A DNA stretch of 64,000 nt from Nakamurella endophytica (GTDB lineage: Bacteria > Actinomycetota > Actinomycetes > Mycobacteriales > Nakamurellaceae). The stretch spans positions 1-64,000 of the forward strand of contig NZ_BMNA01000013.1 in assembly GCF_014646215.1 (NCBI RefSeq), read 5' to 3'. Position 1 is the stretch's first letter. Each line of letters begins with the position of its first letter. A program made the position numbers and the translations under genes. Positions 26,555 to 35,104 of this stretch are shown one piece after another. The notes below the pieces were generated by a model that saw only the letters and a program-made list of their open reading frames with translations, ran no database searches and was not told where the DNA came from.

Positions 26555-27004
26555 TCAGCCGGTCGGGATCGGCGCGGCGACGCCGGCGGCGCTCTCGTCG
26601 AGGACGTCCTGCACCGTGCGGCGGCCGAGCGTGGCCTCCACCGCCGCCGCCACCTCGCGTTCGTACCCGGACAGTGCCGCCCCGATCCGCCGGCCGATCG
26701 GGCACCGCGGGTCCGGTCCGTGCAACCCGAGCACCGGGTCGTCGCCCTGCAGCAGTCGCCAGACCTGACCGAGCGTCACGTCCGCGGGACGGCCGCGGAG
26801 CACCCACCCGCCGTGGACACCCGGTCGGGACGCCACCAGACCGGCCCGCCGCAACGGACCGAGGACCCGGCGGACGTGCACCGGGGTGACCCGGGTGCTC
26901 GCGGCGAGTTCCGTGGCGCCCACCGCCCGGCCGTCGCCCGTGGCCGCCAGGTAGGTGAGCACGTGGACAGCCACCGCGAACCGGGTCTTCAGGGGCGTGG
27001 CCAT
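26555..27004 (-). CDS. Rrf2-family regulator
   Basis: A 149-residue Rrf2 protein (KTRFAVAVHVLTYLAATG, TRVTPVHVRRVLGPLRRAGL, GVHGGWVLRG). Only one cysteine is seen (DPRCPIGRR), so it lacks the three-cysteine Fe-S site of IscR/NsrR and resembles the YwnA/YwgB-like members. It is divergent from the NmrA-like reductase. A degenerate GGTT/AACC dyad at 27042-27055 is a possible shared operator. Confidence 0.85.
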   Translation of the reverse strand: MATPLKTRFAVAVHVLTYLAATGDGRAVGATELAASTRVTPVHVRRVLGPLRRAGLVASRPGVHGGWVLRGRPADVTLGQVWRLLQGDDPVLGLHGPDPRCPIGRRIGAALSGYEREVAAAVEATLGRRTVQDVLDESAAGVAAPIPTG

Positions 27005-27086
27005 GACCCCATGGTCCCACGACCGTCATCGGTGTGGTTATGGTTGGTCCGAACCGCAATCAGCATGATGACGGATGGAGACGGGC

Positions 27087-27932
27087 ATGACCTACGCAAT
27101 CACCGGGGCGTCCGGCCAGCTCGCCGGCCTGGCGGCCGAGCGGCTGGTGCAGGCCGTGGACCCCGCACAGGTGGTGCTCATCAGCCGCGATCCGGCCGGT
27201 CTCGACCGCTTCGCCGGCACCGACCGCCGTCACGGGGACTTCTCCAGGCCCGACACGCTGCCCGCCGCCTTCGCCGGGGTGGACACCCTGCTGCTGGTCT
27301 CGACGGACGCGGTCGGCGTGCGGCTCGCGGACCAGCAGGCCGCCATCGCCGCGGCGGCAGCGGCCGGGGTCTCCAGGATCCTCTACACCTCGGTGCCCCG
27401 ACCCAGCGCCGACAACCCCGCGGGCGTCGTCCCGGACCACGCCGGCACCGAGTTGGCGCTGCGGGAGAGCGGCGTCGCCTGGACGTTCCTGCGCAACAAC
27501 CTCTACGCCGACATGCAGGTCGACGCGGTCCGGCAGGCGGCTGCCGCCGGGCGGCTGGTCACCAACGCCGGCGCGGGACGGACCGCGTACGTCACCCGCG
27601 CCGACTGCGCCGCCGCCGCCGTGGCCGCCATGGTGCAGGACGGGCACGCGAACCGGGCCTACGACATCACCGGTCCGGAGGCGGTGTCGGCGGCGGACCT
27701 CGCCGCATTCGCGGCCCGGGTGTCCGGTGCCGAGGTCTCCGTCGTCGACCTGGACGACGCCGCATACATCGCCGGTCTCGTCTCGGCGGGTCTGCCCGAG
27801 CCGGTCGCCGACCTGCTGGCATCCTTCGGCGCAGCCACCCGCGGCGGCTACCTGGCCGAGGTCAGCACCGCCGTCCACGATCTGACCGGACAGGCCCCCA
27901 CGTCGCTGCGGACGGTGCTCCAGCCGGCCTGA
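27087..27932 (+). CDS. NmrA-like NAD(P)H:quinone oxidoreductase (QorB type)
   Basis: A 281-residue NAD(P)-binding protein. MTYAITGASGQLAGLAAERL opens a Rossmann fold, followed by GVDTLLLVSTDAVGVRLADQ, WTFLRNNLYADM and the ITGPEAVSAADLA block. This matches the E. coli YtfG/QorB group, reductases for quinones. ATG 27087 follows GGAGACGGG. Adjacent to an Rrf2 regulator and a second oxidoreductase, it is probably part of an electrophile or quinone response. Confidence 0.8.
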   Translation: MTYAITGASGQLAGLAAERLVQAVDPAQVVLISRDPAGLDRFAGTDRRHGDFSRPDTLPAAFAGVDTLLLVSTDAVGVRLADQQAAIAAAAAAGVSRILYTSVPRPSADNPAGVVPDHAGTELALRESGVAWTFLRNNLYADMQVDAVRQAAAAGRLVTNAGAGRTAYVTRADCAAAAVAAMVQDGHANRAYDITGPEAVSAADLAAFAARVSGAEVSVVDLDDAAYIAGLVSAGLPEPVADLLASFGAATRGGYLAEVSTAVHDLTGQAPTSLRTVLQPA

Positions 27933-28026
27933 CCACCCTCGGCTCCGGCGGGGACGCCGGCCCGGGAACCGCACGACGACGGATGCCAGGACGGCAGCCG
28001 CACCCCGCTCGGCAGGAGGTACAGGC

Positions 28027-29022
28027 ATGCGCGCCGTCTGGTACGACCGGCAGGGTCCGGCCGGAGAGGTCCTGCAGGTGGGCGAGCTGCCCGAGCCGCA
28101 GCCGGGCCCCGGCGAGATCCGGGTCCGGGTGCGGTTCTCCGGCATCAACCCGGGCGACACCAAGAAGCGCCGGGGCTGGCTGGGCAGCACCATGCCCTAC
28201 CCGCGGGTCGTCCCGCACAGCGACGCGTCGGGCGTCGTGGACGCGATCGGGGACGGCGTCGGCGGGGACCGGGTGGGGCGCCGGGTCTGGGTCCACGGCG
28301 CGCAGTCGTACCGGCCGTTCGGCACGGCGGCGGAGTACGTGGTCGTGCCGCAGGCACTGGCCGTCGACCTGCCCGACGACGTGCCCGACGCGCTGGGCGC
28401 CTGCCTGGGGATCCCCGGTATCACCGCGCACCGCGCGGTCTTCGGGGACGGGTCGGTCCGCGGCGCCACGGTTCTGGTGCAGGGCGTGCTCGGCGCGGTG
28501 GGATCGCTGGCCGCACAGCTCGCGCGCTGGGGCGGCGCGACGGTGATCGGCACCGTCCGGCGCTCCGGAGACCTCGACGGCGTCCCGGCGGTGTCGCCGG
28601 ATCACGTCGTCGGGCTGGACGGGCCGGACCCGGCGGCCGCCATCCGCGAGATCGCGCCGGCCGGCGTCGACCGTATCGTCGAGGTGGCGTTCTCCGACAA
28701 CATCGACCTGGACGCCGCCGTGGTGCGCAACGGCAGTGTCGTCGCCGCCTACGCGACCCGGCAGGACCGGCCCGACCTCCCGTTCTGGCCGCTGTTGTTC
28801 GACAACGTCACCATCCGTCTGCTGGGCAGCGACGACTTCCCCGCCGAGGCGAAACTCCAGGCGGCGCAGGACCTGACGGCTGCGGCGGCCGCCGGAGCGC
28901 TGGCCGTCCCGATCGGCGATCCGCTGCCGCTGGAGCAGGCCGCCGAGGCGCACGACCGTGTCGACGCCGGGGCGAAGGCACGGGTGCTGCTGGCCGTCCC
29001 GGCGGACCTGCCCACTTCTTAG
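28027..29022 (+). CDS. MDR-family NADPH:quinone reductase
   Basis: A 331-residue medium-chain reductase without the structural zinc. The start is MRAVWYDRQGPAGEVLQVGE; FSGINPGDTKKRRGWLG and PYPRVVPHSDASGVVDAIG follow. The coenzyme site is TVLVQGVLGAVGSLAAQLAR (GxxGxxG-like). RBS GGCAGGAGG lies upstream. It sits 95 bases after the QorB-like gene on the same strand. Confidence 0.88.
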   Translation: MRAVWYDRQGPAGEVLQVGELPEPQPGPGEIRVRVRFSGINPGDTKKRRGWLGSTMPYPRVVPHSDASGVVDAIGDGVGGDRVGRRVWVHGAQSYRPFGTAAEYVVVPQALAVDLPDDVPDALGACLGIPGITAHRAVFGDGSVRGATVLVQGVLGAVGSLAAQLARWGGATVIGTVRRSGDLDGVPAVSPDHVVGLDGPDPAAAIREIAPAGVDRIVEVAFSDNIDLDAAVVRNGSVVAAYATRQDRPDLPFWPLLFDNVTIRLLGSDDFPAEAKLQAAQDLTAAAAAGALAVPIGDPLPLEQAAEAHDRVDAGAKARVLLAVPADLPTS

Positions 29023-29278
29023 CGCCGCCGGCCGCTTCGTCCGGTCCAGCCGGCCGGGCAGGGTGCCGTCGTCTTGCTCCGTGCTGCCCGCCGGGACCGC
29101 CGCCGCGCAGGGTGGTGCGGGCGGGCACGAACCATGCCCGACCCGTGAACCGCCGCCCGTCGACGCGCACCGTCCGGCGTGCGCCTCGGTGCCGGATGCG
29201 GCCCGCCCGTCCCGTCTCCGGCACCGCCGACGCGCAGGCACCGCCGCGCACCCACATCGGCTGGTCGGAAGCGAGGGC
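29023..29278. other. Gene-free leader region before the ABC operon
   Basis: About 260 bases between the MDR gene and the promoter of the transporter operon. All frames are short or have no sensible start. An imperfect inverted repeat around GCCGGC occurs after the MDR stop and may terminate it; otherwise nothing was recognised. Confidence 0.4.
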
Positions 29279-29306
29279 TTGACCAGAAGGGAAAAAGAGT
29301 TACTGT
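29279..29306 (+). promoter_or_regulatory. Candidate promoter of the 29-35 kb operon
   Basis: TTGACC (29279-29284) and TACTGT (29301-29306) are separated by 16 bases in an unusually A-rich stretch (GAAGGGAAAAAGAG). The start of the substrate-binding protein is 77 bases downstream. Confidence 0.5.
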
Positions 29307-29382
29307 TTTGCCGTTCAACCAGCGCGCGACTCCGTCGATCGGCTCTTCCGGTTCCCCTCACCCGGCCTAGGAGGCCCTCCGC

Positions 29383-30462
29383 ATGATCCGGACCACCCGT
29401 GTCCGTGCCGCACTCGCGGCCGGAATCTGCTGTACCGCACTTGTTCTCGCCGGCTGCGGCTCGTCCGGCTCGGCCGGTTCGTCCACCTCGGCCAGCTCGT
29501 CGACCACCGGCGCACCCGCGACCTCGGCCGCAGCGAGCAGCAGCTCGGCCGCCCCGTCCTCGTCCACCTCCGCCGGCAGCGGAGCCTCGTCGTCCGCGGC
29601 GAGCGGCGCGGGATCCGCGAGCGGTACGGCCACCAGCTCGTCGGCCATCGAGGACGTCGCCAGCGCGCCTGCTGCACCGTCGCAGACCGCCTCGCTGCCC
29701 GCCGACATCAAGAGCAAGGGCTCCATCACGGCCGCGACGACCGACGGCAACGCGCCGTGGTCGTTCTACAAGACCGGCAGCAACACCCCGAGCGGCGTCG
29801 ACTACGACCTGATCACCGAGGCCGCCAAGCGGCTCGGGCTGACCGTGGACTGGCAGAACGTCCAGTTCACCGCCGGCATCCCCGGCGTCCAGAGCGGCCG
29901 GTTCGACCTCTACGTGAGCGCGATGGCCGACTCCAAGGCCCGCGAGAAGGTCGTCAGCTTCATCGGTTACAGCAAGGAGGGTTCCGGGGTCATCGTCAAG
30001 AAGGGCAACCCCGAGAACATCCAGACGATGGCCGACCTGTGCGGCAAGAAGGTCAGCATCGTCACCGGGTCGATCTTCCCGGACCTGGTCAAGGACCTGA
30101 ACGCCACCACCTGCAACGGCAAGGACGTCCAGCTGTCGGAGACGGCCGACCAGACGGCGCCGTACCTCGCCGTCGCGTCCGGGCAGGCGGACGCCTCGAT
30201 GAACACGTTCGGCGTCAGCAACTACGCCTTCAAGACCGCCACCAACGGTGTGCAGGCCCAGCTGGAGCTCTCGCCCGTGCCGCTGTTCGCCCCGGCCATC
30301 CAGGGCATCGCGTTCGACAAGAACAAGTCCGCGCTGATGCAGGCCCTCGGCGGTGCCCTGCAGTCGATGGTCGCCGACGGCACCTACCAGAAGATCATGG
30401 ACACCTGGTCGGTGGGCGACGGTGCACTGACCGCGATCCTCTACAACGCCCCGACCTTCTGA
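29383..30462 (+). CDS. Polar-amino-acid-type ABC substrate-binding lipoprotein
   Basis: A 359-residue solute-binding protein of family 3. The lipobox LVLAGC (Cys25) ends the signal peptide. A very long Ser/Ala/Thr linker (about 26-105) tethers the domain. The binding domain begins SLPADIKSKGSITAATTDGN; APWSFYKTG, SGVDYDLITEAAKRLGL and GRFDLYVSAMADSKAREKVV fit amino-acid or opine binders. First gene of the operon, followed six bases later by the permease. The ligand may be a modified amino acid, given the downstream enzymes. Confidence 0.9.
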   Translation: MIRTTRVRAALAAGICCTALVLAGCGSSGSAGSSTSASSSTTGAPATSAAASSSSAAPSSSTSAGSGASSSAASGAGSASGTATSSSAIEDVASAPAAPSQTASLPADIKSKGSITAATTDGNAPWSFYKTGSNTPSGVDYDLITEAAKRLGLTVDWQNVQFTAGIPGVQSGRFDLYVSAMADSKAREKVVSFIGYSKEGSGVIVKKGNPENIQTMADLCGKKVSIVTGSIFPDLVKDLNATTCNGKDVQLSETADQTAPYLAVASGQADASMNTFGVSNYAFKTATNGVQAQLELSPVPLFAPAIQGIAFDKNKSALMQALGGALQSMVADGTYQKIMDTWSVGDGALTAILYNAPTF

Positions 30463-30467
30463 GCGCG

Positions 30468-31394
30468 ATGCCGACGATGACCGAACCGAGCGCGGTGTCC
30501 GCGATCCGCAGCCGCCTGGCGGCGGACTCCGACATCCAGCTGCACAAGCGGTGGAGTCCCAGGATCCTCACCGGTGCCGCCGCCGCGGTGGTCGTCCTGG
30601 TGGTGGGCATCCTCGCCTACACGGTGATCGCGGGCGGGACCCTGCACTGGGACGTGGTGCTGCAGTACTTCTTCTCCGGCGAGGTGATCAAGGGCGTCGG
30701 GGTGACGCTGCTGCTGACCGGCGTCTCGCTGGTCGGCTCCGCGATCCTCGGATCGGTGCTGGCCACCATGCGGGTCTCGCACAACGTCGTGCTCAAGGTC
30801 ATCGCGTCGGCGTACGTCTGGTTCTTCCGCGGGACGCCGGTGCTGGTGCAGGTGGTGTTCTGGTTCAACCTGGCGCTCTTCCTGCCCCGGATCGCGGGCT
30901 GGGACACCAACCAGCTCATCACGCCGATGACCGCGGCATTGCTGGCGCTGCTGCTGAACGTCAGCGCCTTCATGTGCGAGGTCATCCGTGGCGGGCTGCT
31001 GTCCGTCGATCCGGGGCAGGTCGAGGCCGCGCTCTCGATCGGCATGACGCCGCGGCAGTCGCTGCTGCGGATCGTCATGCCGCAGGCGATCCGGGTGATC
31101 CTGCCGGCCGCCGGCAACCTGGCGATCGACCTGCTCAAGGCCACCTCGCTGGTCTACGTCATCGGCACCAGGGAGCTGCTGGGCACGGTGCAGTCGATCT
31201 CGTCGCAGACCTTCTACGTGATCGAGATGCTGATCGTCGCCTCGCTCTGGTACCTGCTGCTGGTCAGCGTGGCGTCGTTCCTGCAGGCGCGGCTGGAGGC
31301 GCACTTCGGTCGCGGTGCGGGCCGGCAGGCCCTGTCCCGACGCGAGCGGCTGCGTCGCCGCGCCATCGCCCACACCGAGGAGAAGGTGATCTGA
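30468..31394 (+). CDS. Amino-acid-type ABC permease
   Basis: A 308-residue permease of the His/Glu/Gln/Arg/opine family. About five membrane helices (first about 34-57) and the coupling loop EAALSIGMTPRQSLLRIVMP are visible. WFFRGTPVLVQVVFWF is a family hallmark. A single permease probably homodimerises. The stop overlaps the ATPase start (TGATG). Confidence 0.9.
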   Translation: MPTMTEPSAVSAIRSRLAADSDIQLHKRWSPRILTGAAAAVVVLVVGILAYTVIAGGTLHWDVVLQYFFSGEVIKGVGVTLLLTGVSLVGSAILGSVLATMRVSHNVVLKVIASAYVWFFRGTPVLVQVVFWFNLALFLPRIAGWDTNQLITPMTAALLALLLNVSAFMCEVIRGGLLSVDPGQVEAALSIGMTPRQSLLRIVMPQAIRVILPAAGNLAIDLLKATSLVYVIGTRELLGTVQSISSQTFYVIEMLIVASLWYLLLVSVASFLQARLEAHFGRGAGRQALSRRERLRRRAIAHTEEKVI

Positions 31395-32206
31395 TGACCG
31401 CCCCAGCAGTGGACGGGGTCGCGGACGTCCCGGTCGTCAGCCTGCGCGGCGTGCGGAAGAACTTCGGCGACCTCCAGGTTCTCGACGGCATCGACCTCGA
31501 CGTGCACGCCGGCGAGGCGGCGTTCGTGATCGGCCCGTCGGGATCCGGCAAGAGCACCATGCTCCGGTGCGTCAACAGCCTGGAGACGTACCAGGGCGGC
31601 CAGATCTGGGTCGGTGACTACCTGGTCGGCGCCGAGCGGAAGGGCGACCGGTGGGTCGAGGCGGCGCCCAAGGTGACCGCCGCCCGCCGGGCCGACATCG
31701 GGATGGTGTTCCAGCGCTTCAATCTGTTCCCGATGATGACCGCGCTGGACAACGTGGTCTCCGGGATGCGGATGGTCGGGGGTGTGCGGAAGCAGGCGGC
31801 CGAGCGGCGGGGCATGGAACTGCTGGACCGGGTCGGGCTGTCCGCCCGGGCCGGCTTCTACCCCTCCCAGCTCTCCGGCGGCCAGCAGCAGCGGGTGGCC
31901 ATCGCCCGCGCCATCGCCGCCAACCCCCGGTTGGTCCTGTTCGACGAGCCGACGTCGGCGCTCGACCCCGAGCTGGTGGGTGAGGTTCTCGACGTCATGC
32001 GGGATCTCACCCGCGAGGGCATGACCATGATGGTGGTCACGCACGAGATCGCCTTCGCGCTCGAGGTCGCCGACTCCGTCTACTTCATCGACCACGGCGT
32101 CGTCGTGGAATCCGGGCCACCCAGCCAGGTCATCCGCGACCCGCAGCACGCCAGGACCCGGGAGTTCCTGACCCGGGTCCGCAACGATCCCCACGAGGAG
32201 CCGTGA
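31394..32206 (+). CDS. Amino-acid-type ABC ATPase
   Basis: A 270-residue ATPase. Walker A is GPSGSGKST, signature LSGGQQQRVAIARAIA, Walker B LVLFDEPTSALD and switch His VVTHE. IGMVFQRFNLFPMMTALDNV is the Q-loop. GlnQ/HisP type. Its stop overlaps the next GTG, so transporter and enzyme genes are translationally coupled. Confidence 0.93.
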   Translation: MTAPAVDGVADVPVVSLRGVRKNFGDLQVLDGIDLDVHAGEAAFVIGPSGSGKSTMLRCVNSLETYQGGQIWVGDYLVGAERKGDRWVEAAPKVTAARRADIGMVFQRFNLFPMMTALDNVVSGMRMVGGVRKQAAERRGMELLDRVGLSARAGFYPSQLSGGQQQRVAIARAIAANPRLVLFDEPTSALDPELVGEVLDVMRDLTREGMTMMVVTHEIAFALEVADSVYFIDHGVVVESGPPSQVIRDPQHARTREFLTRVRNDPHEEP

Positions 32207-33330
32207 CAGTGCCCACCACCAGCACGCCCACCAGTCCGTACATCTACGTGAACGCCCAGCTGCCCACCGTCTGGGCGCCGCCGGTCGTCACCGACCGCGC
32301 GGAGCTCGACCCCGCCGAGCTGCACGGCTTGCTGGCCGGCAACGACGTGACGATCACCCCGCCGTCGGCGGGATCGGTCGAGGAGCGGCTGCTCGCCGTC
32401 TTCACCGACCCCGAGGTGCTGTTCGGCGACCCGGACTTCATCCCGGCCCACACCGCCGAGTGGATCGAACGGTTCTCCCGGTTCACCGCGGTCGGCGAGC
32501 CGATCGAGTTCGTGACCATGGCCTTCCCCTACAAGGTGCCCAACCCGCTGAAGACCGACCGCCGGGCACCGGATCTCGGCGAGGCGCTCATGCTGCGCCG
32601 CTTCCAGGCGGTGCTCGACGCCGTCGGGCAGGTCTACCGCCCCGGCGCCCGGCTCACCATCCTGGAGGAGGGCATCCTGGGTCGCTGCCAGGGTGTCGAC
32701 CCGCGGCGGATCGCCGCCTACCGCGTCGGCATCGACGCCATCACCGAGCTGTCGGGCGTGGACCGCGACCGGGTCGGTTTCCACAGCCTGGACGACATGG
32801 CCGAGCTCGTCCCGAACTTCGAGGCGCGCTGGATCTTCGAGCAGGAGCGGCTGCGCGAGCTGTGGGACACCGGCGACCCGGTGGTGCGGGCGGCCTACGC
32901 GACGACCAACGCGGCGCAGCGCACCTCCGTCCCGACCTGGGACTACGACCCGGCCGTGCTGGCCCGCGCCTACGACCCCGACCAGACGGGCTCGGAGCTG
33001 CGGTACGCCCGCGACTACATCGACAAGGTGTCGCACCGGCAGTTCTTCGCCTACCGGGCGGCGCTGGGGCTGCGGGACGCGGGCTACCTGGAGCAGATCG
33101 CGCCGGGCGCGCTGAAGCTGACGGTCTCGCCGAAGCCGGAGAACCTGGCGGTCGTCCCGGTGAACCGGGTCTCCAGGGTGCTCCCCTACCACGGTGTCCC
33201 GGTGCTGTTCCCGGACGGCCGCTGGGAGGTCCGGTATCTCGGCGGCCTGGGCGAGCTCGGGCCGGTGCAGGCCCTGCACCTGGCGGCCGACCCGGATCCG
33301 GCCCCGATCGGGTACCGGGTGACCGGGTGA
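32203..33330 (+). CDS. DIT1/PvcA-like (isonitrile synthase family) protein
   Basis: A 375-residue protein. The segment EFVTMAFPYKVPNPLKTDRR (about 102-121), then PDLGEALMLRRFQAVLDAV and YRPGARLTILEEGI (about 145-158), matches the core of the DIT1/PvcA family; the usual form is PFPAKSPNPLKT followed by LPDxAEELALRRL and YPPGAxxxIxxDG. Characterised members turn the amino group of Tyr or Trp into an isonitrile using ribulose 5-phosphate. No PvcB-type Fe/2-oxoglutarate oxygenase is adjacent. The protein is divergent and its substrate is unknown. It overlaps the ABC ATPase and the ROK gene by four bases each; GTG 32209 is an alternative start. Confidence 0.65.
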   Translation: MTVPTTSTPTSPYIYVNAQLPTVWAPPVVTDRAELDPAELHGLLAGNDVTITPPSAGSVEERLLAVFTDPEVLFGDPDFIPAHTAEWIERFSRFTAVGEPIEFVTMAFPYKVPNPLKTDRRAPDLGEALMLRRFQAVLDAVGQVYRPGARLTILEEGILGRCQGVDPRRIAAYRVGIDAITELSGVDRDRVGFHSLDDMAELVPNFEARWIFEQERLRELWDTGDPVVRAAYATTNAAQRTSVPTWDYDPAVLARAYDPDQTGSELRYARDYIDKVSHRQFFAYRAALGLRDAGYLEQIAPGALKLTVSPKPENLAVVPVNRVSRVLPYHGVPVLFPDGRWEVRYLGGLGELGPVQALHLAADPDPAPIGYRVTG

Positions 33331-34196
33331 GCCGAGCGCTCGGCATCGACATCGGCGGGACGAAGATCGCGGTGTGCCGGCTGGACGACGACCTGGCGCC
33401 GACGGCCACGGAGAAGGTCCCGACCGCCCTGCTGCGGCGCGGGACGGTGCGGTTCGCCGACGACCTGGCCGTGCTCATCCGCTCCCGTCTCACCCCGGGC
33501 GTCGCAGCCGTCGGGGTCAGCCTCAACGGCGTGCTGTCCGGTCAGCAGGTGGTGTGGAGCTCGCTGATGGGTGGCCGGGTCGACTTCCCGTTCGGCGACT
33601 ACCTGTCCCAGCACGTCGGTCTGCCCGTGCACGTCGACGACGACATCCATGCGATGACCGTCGCCGAGGCCGAGCTCGGTGCCGGTCGCGACGGCCGCCC
33701 GTTCGCGATGCTGAACCTCGGCACCGGGATCGGGGTGGGCTGCTACGACGGCGGCGTGCTCCGCGGCGCGTTCGCCGCCGGGCTGATCGCCGAGTTGCCC
33801 GTGTCGGTGCCCGCGATGGGTGGGTGGCGTTCGCTCGACCGGACGGTGTGCGGCCGGGGCATCCGGGAGATGTACCTCGAACGCACCGGCCGCGCGGTCG
33901 ACGCGGTCGGGGTGTTCCGCCGCGCGGATGCGGGGGAGGAAGCGGCGGCGGCGGTGGTCGACATCTTCGCGCAGCAGCTGGGTGCCGTGCTGCAGATGGT
34001 GTCGAAGTTCTACCACCCGGTCCGGATCGTGCTGAACGGGTCGATCGCGCTGGCGGCGTCCCAGTTCCTGCCCCGGGCGCTGTCCGTCTACCGTTCCGGA
34101 TTGGACGAGATCTTCCTCGGCGAGGTCACGGTGTCCACCGTGGCGCACGCCGCGGAGCGGGGGACGGTCCTGCAGTCGGCGGGCCGTCGGGGATGA
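33327..34196 (+). CDS. Atypical ROK-family sugar kinase
   Basis: A 289-residue ROK protein without a DNA-binding domain, hence kinase-like. The ATP phosphate motif is ALGIDIGGTKIAVCRLDDD; VHVDDDIHAMTVAEAELGAG gives the catalytic-Asp region, and MLNLGTGIGVGCYDGGVLRG the second phosphate motif. The ExGH motif and the CxCGxxGCxE zinc site of glucokinases are missing: the position reads AELPVSVPAMGGWRSLD. The substrate is probably not ordinary glucose or GlcNAc. It overlaps both neighbours by four bases. Confidence 0.75.
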   Translation: MSRALGIDIGGTKIAVCRLDDDLAPTATEKVPTALLRRGTVRFADDLAVLIRSRLTPGVAAVGVSLNGVLSGQQVVWSSLMGGRVDFPFGDYLSQHVGLPVHVDDDIHAMTVAEAELGAGRDGRPFAMLNLGTGIGVGCYDGGVLRGAFAAGLIAELPVSVPAMGGWRSLDRTVCGRGIREMYLERTGRAVDAVGVFRRADAGEEAAAAVVDIFAQQLGAVLQMVSKFYHPVRIVLNGSIALAASQFLPRALSVYRSGLDEIFLGEVTVSTVAHAAERGTVLQSAGRRG

Positions 34197-34990
34197 CGGG
34201 GGCGGTGGCGATGGCCGAGCCGGCCAACGAGCGTGGGACCTGGTCGTCGCACGTCACGTTCGACGAGATCAAGGCGCACCGGACCTTCGAGTCGGTGATC
34301 GAGCAGATCACCGACCAGATCGATGCGAACGGGTTGGGGGCCGGGAGCCGGCTCCCGCACGAGTCCGTGATGGCGGAGAAGATGTCCGTGTCGCGGCCGA
34401 CCGTGCGACAGGCGCTCAAGATCCTGCAGGCGTCCGGCGTCCTGGAGATCCGGGCCGGCAAGTCCGGCGGGGTGTTCGTCGCCAGCGACATGATCCCGGT
34501 GAACCTCTTGGCGCAGAACATCGCCCACGAGGTCGACCACGTCAGCGAGCTGGTCGCCACCCGGCGGCTGGTCGAACCGATCGTGGTGCACCTGGCGGCC
34601 GAGAACGCGTCCGCGGACGAGCTCGACCGCATCGAGGCCACCATCGGGATGATGGGGCGGCACGCCGACAACCCGGTGATGGTCGAACGTGCCGACGGGA
34701 TGTTCCACCGCCGGATCGCGCACGCGGCCGGCAACAAGATCCTGCTGCGCACCATCAGCAACATCTACAAGCAGCTGATCCCGATGCGCCACTCGCTGTC
34801 CTACGAGGTCGGCGACGCCGAGCGGATGATCGCCGTCCACGGGCGGCAGATGGACGCCCTCCGGGCACGCGACCACGTGCGACTCGACGAGGTCCTGGGC
34901 GACAGCTTCGTGACCATGGAGGAGGAGCTCGGCGTGCAGGTGCACCACAGCCTGCGCTGGGTCACCGAACGGGGACCCACCGGCAGCTGA
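34193..34990 (+). CDS. FadR/GntR-family regulator (FCD type)
   Basis: A 265-residue regulator. The winged helix is GAGSRLPHESVMAEKMSVSRPT, and the FCD ligand domain carries SELVATRRLVEPIVVHLAAE and MFHRRIAHAAGN (the R and H of its metal/acid-binding site). ATG 34193 overlaps the ROK stop. Sitting inside the operon, it probably autoregulates. Its ligand is likely an acid or phosphosugar of the pathway. Confidence 0.88.
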   Translation: MTGAVAMAEPANERGTWSSHVTFDEIKAHRTFESVIEQITDQIDANGLGAGSRLPHESVMAEKMSVSRPTVRQALKILQASGVLEIRAGKSGGVFVASDMIPVNLLAQNIAHEVDHVSELVATRRLVEPIVVHLAAENASADELDRIEATIGMMGRHADNPVMVERADGMFHRRIAHAAGNKILLRTISNIYKQLIPMRHSLSYEVGDAERMIAVHGRQMDALRARDHVRLDEVLGDSFVTMEEELGVQVHHSLRWVTERGPTGS

Positions 34991-35104
34991 GGACACGCGG
35001 CACCGGGACCTCCCGGTCGTCGTCCCGATGGTCTGTTCCACCGACCGCGACCCGCGGCCGGTCGTTGAAGCGACGGCGGAGTGGTCCGCCGCGGAGAGGA
35101 AATG

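Noticed and set aside
26504..28546. 680-residue plus-strand frame
   Set aside because: Shadow of the Rrf2, QorB-like and MDR genes, which show family motifs in other frames.
29023..29278. Riboswitch or attenuator before the ABC operon
   Set aside because: No recognisable conserved riboswitch core or terminator/antiterminator pair was found by eye.
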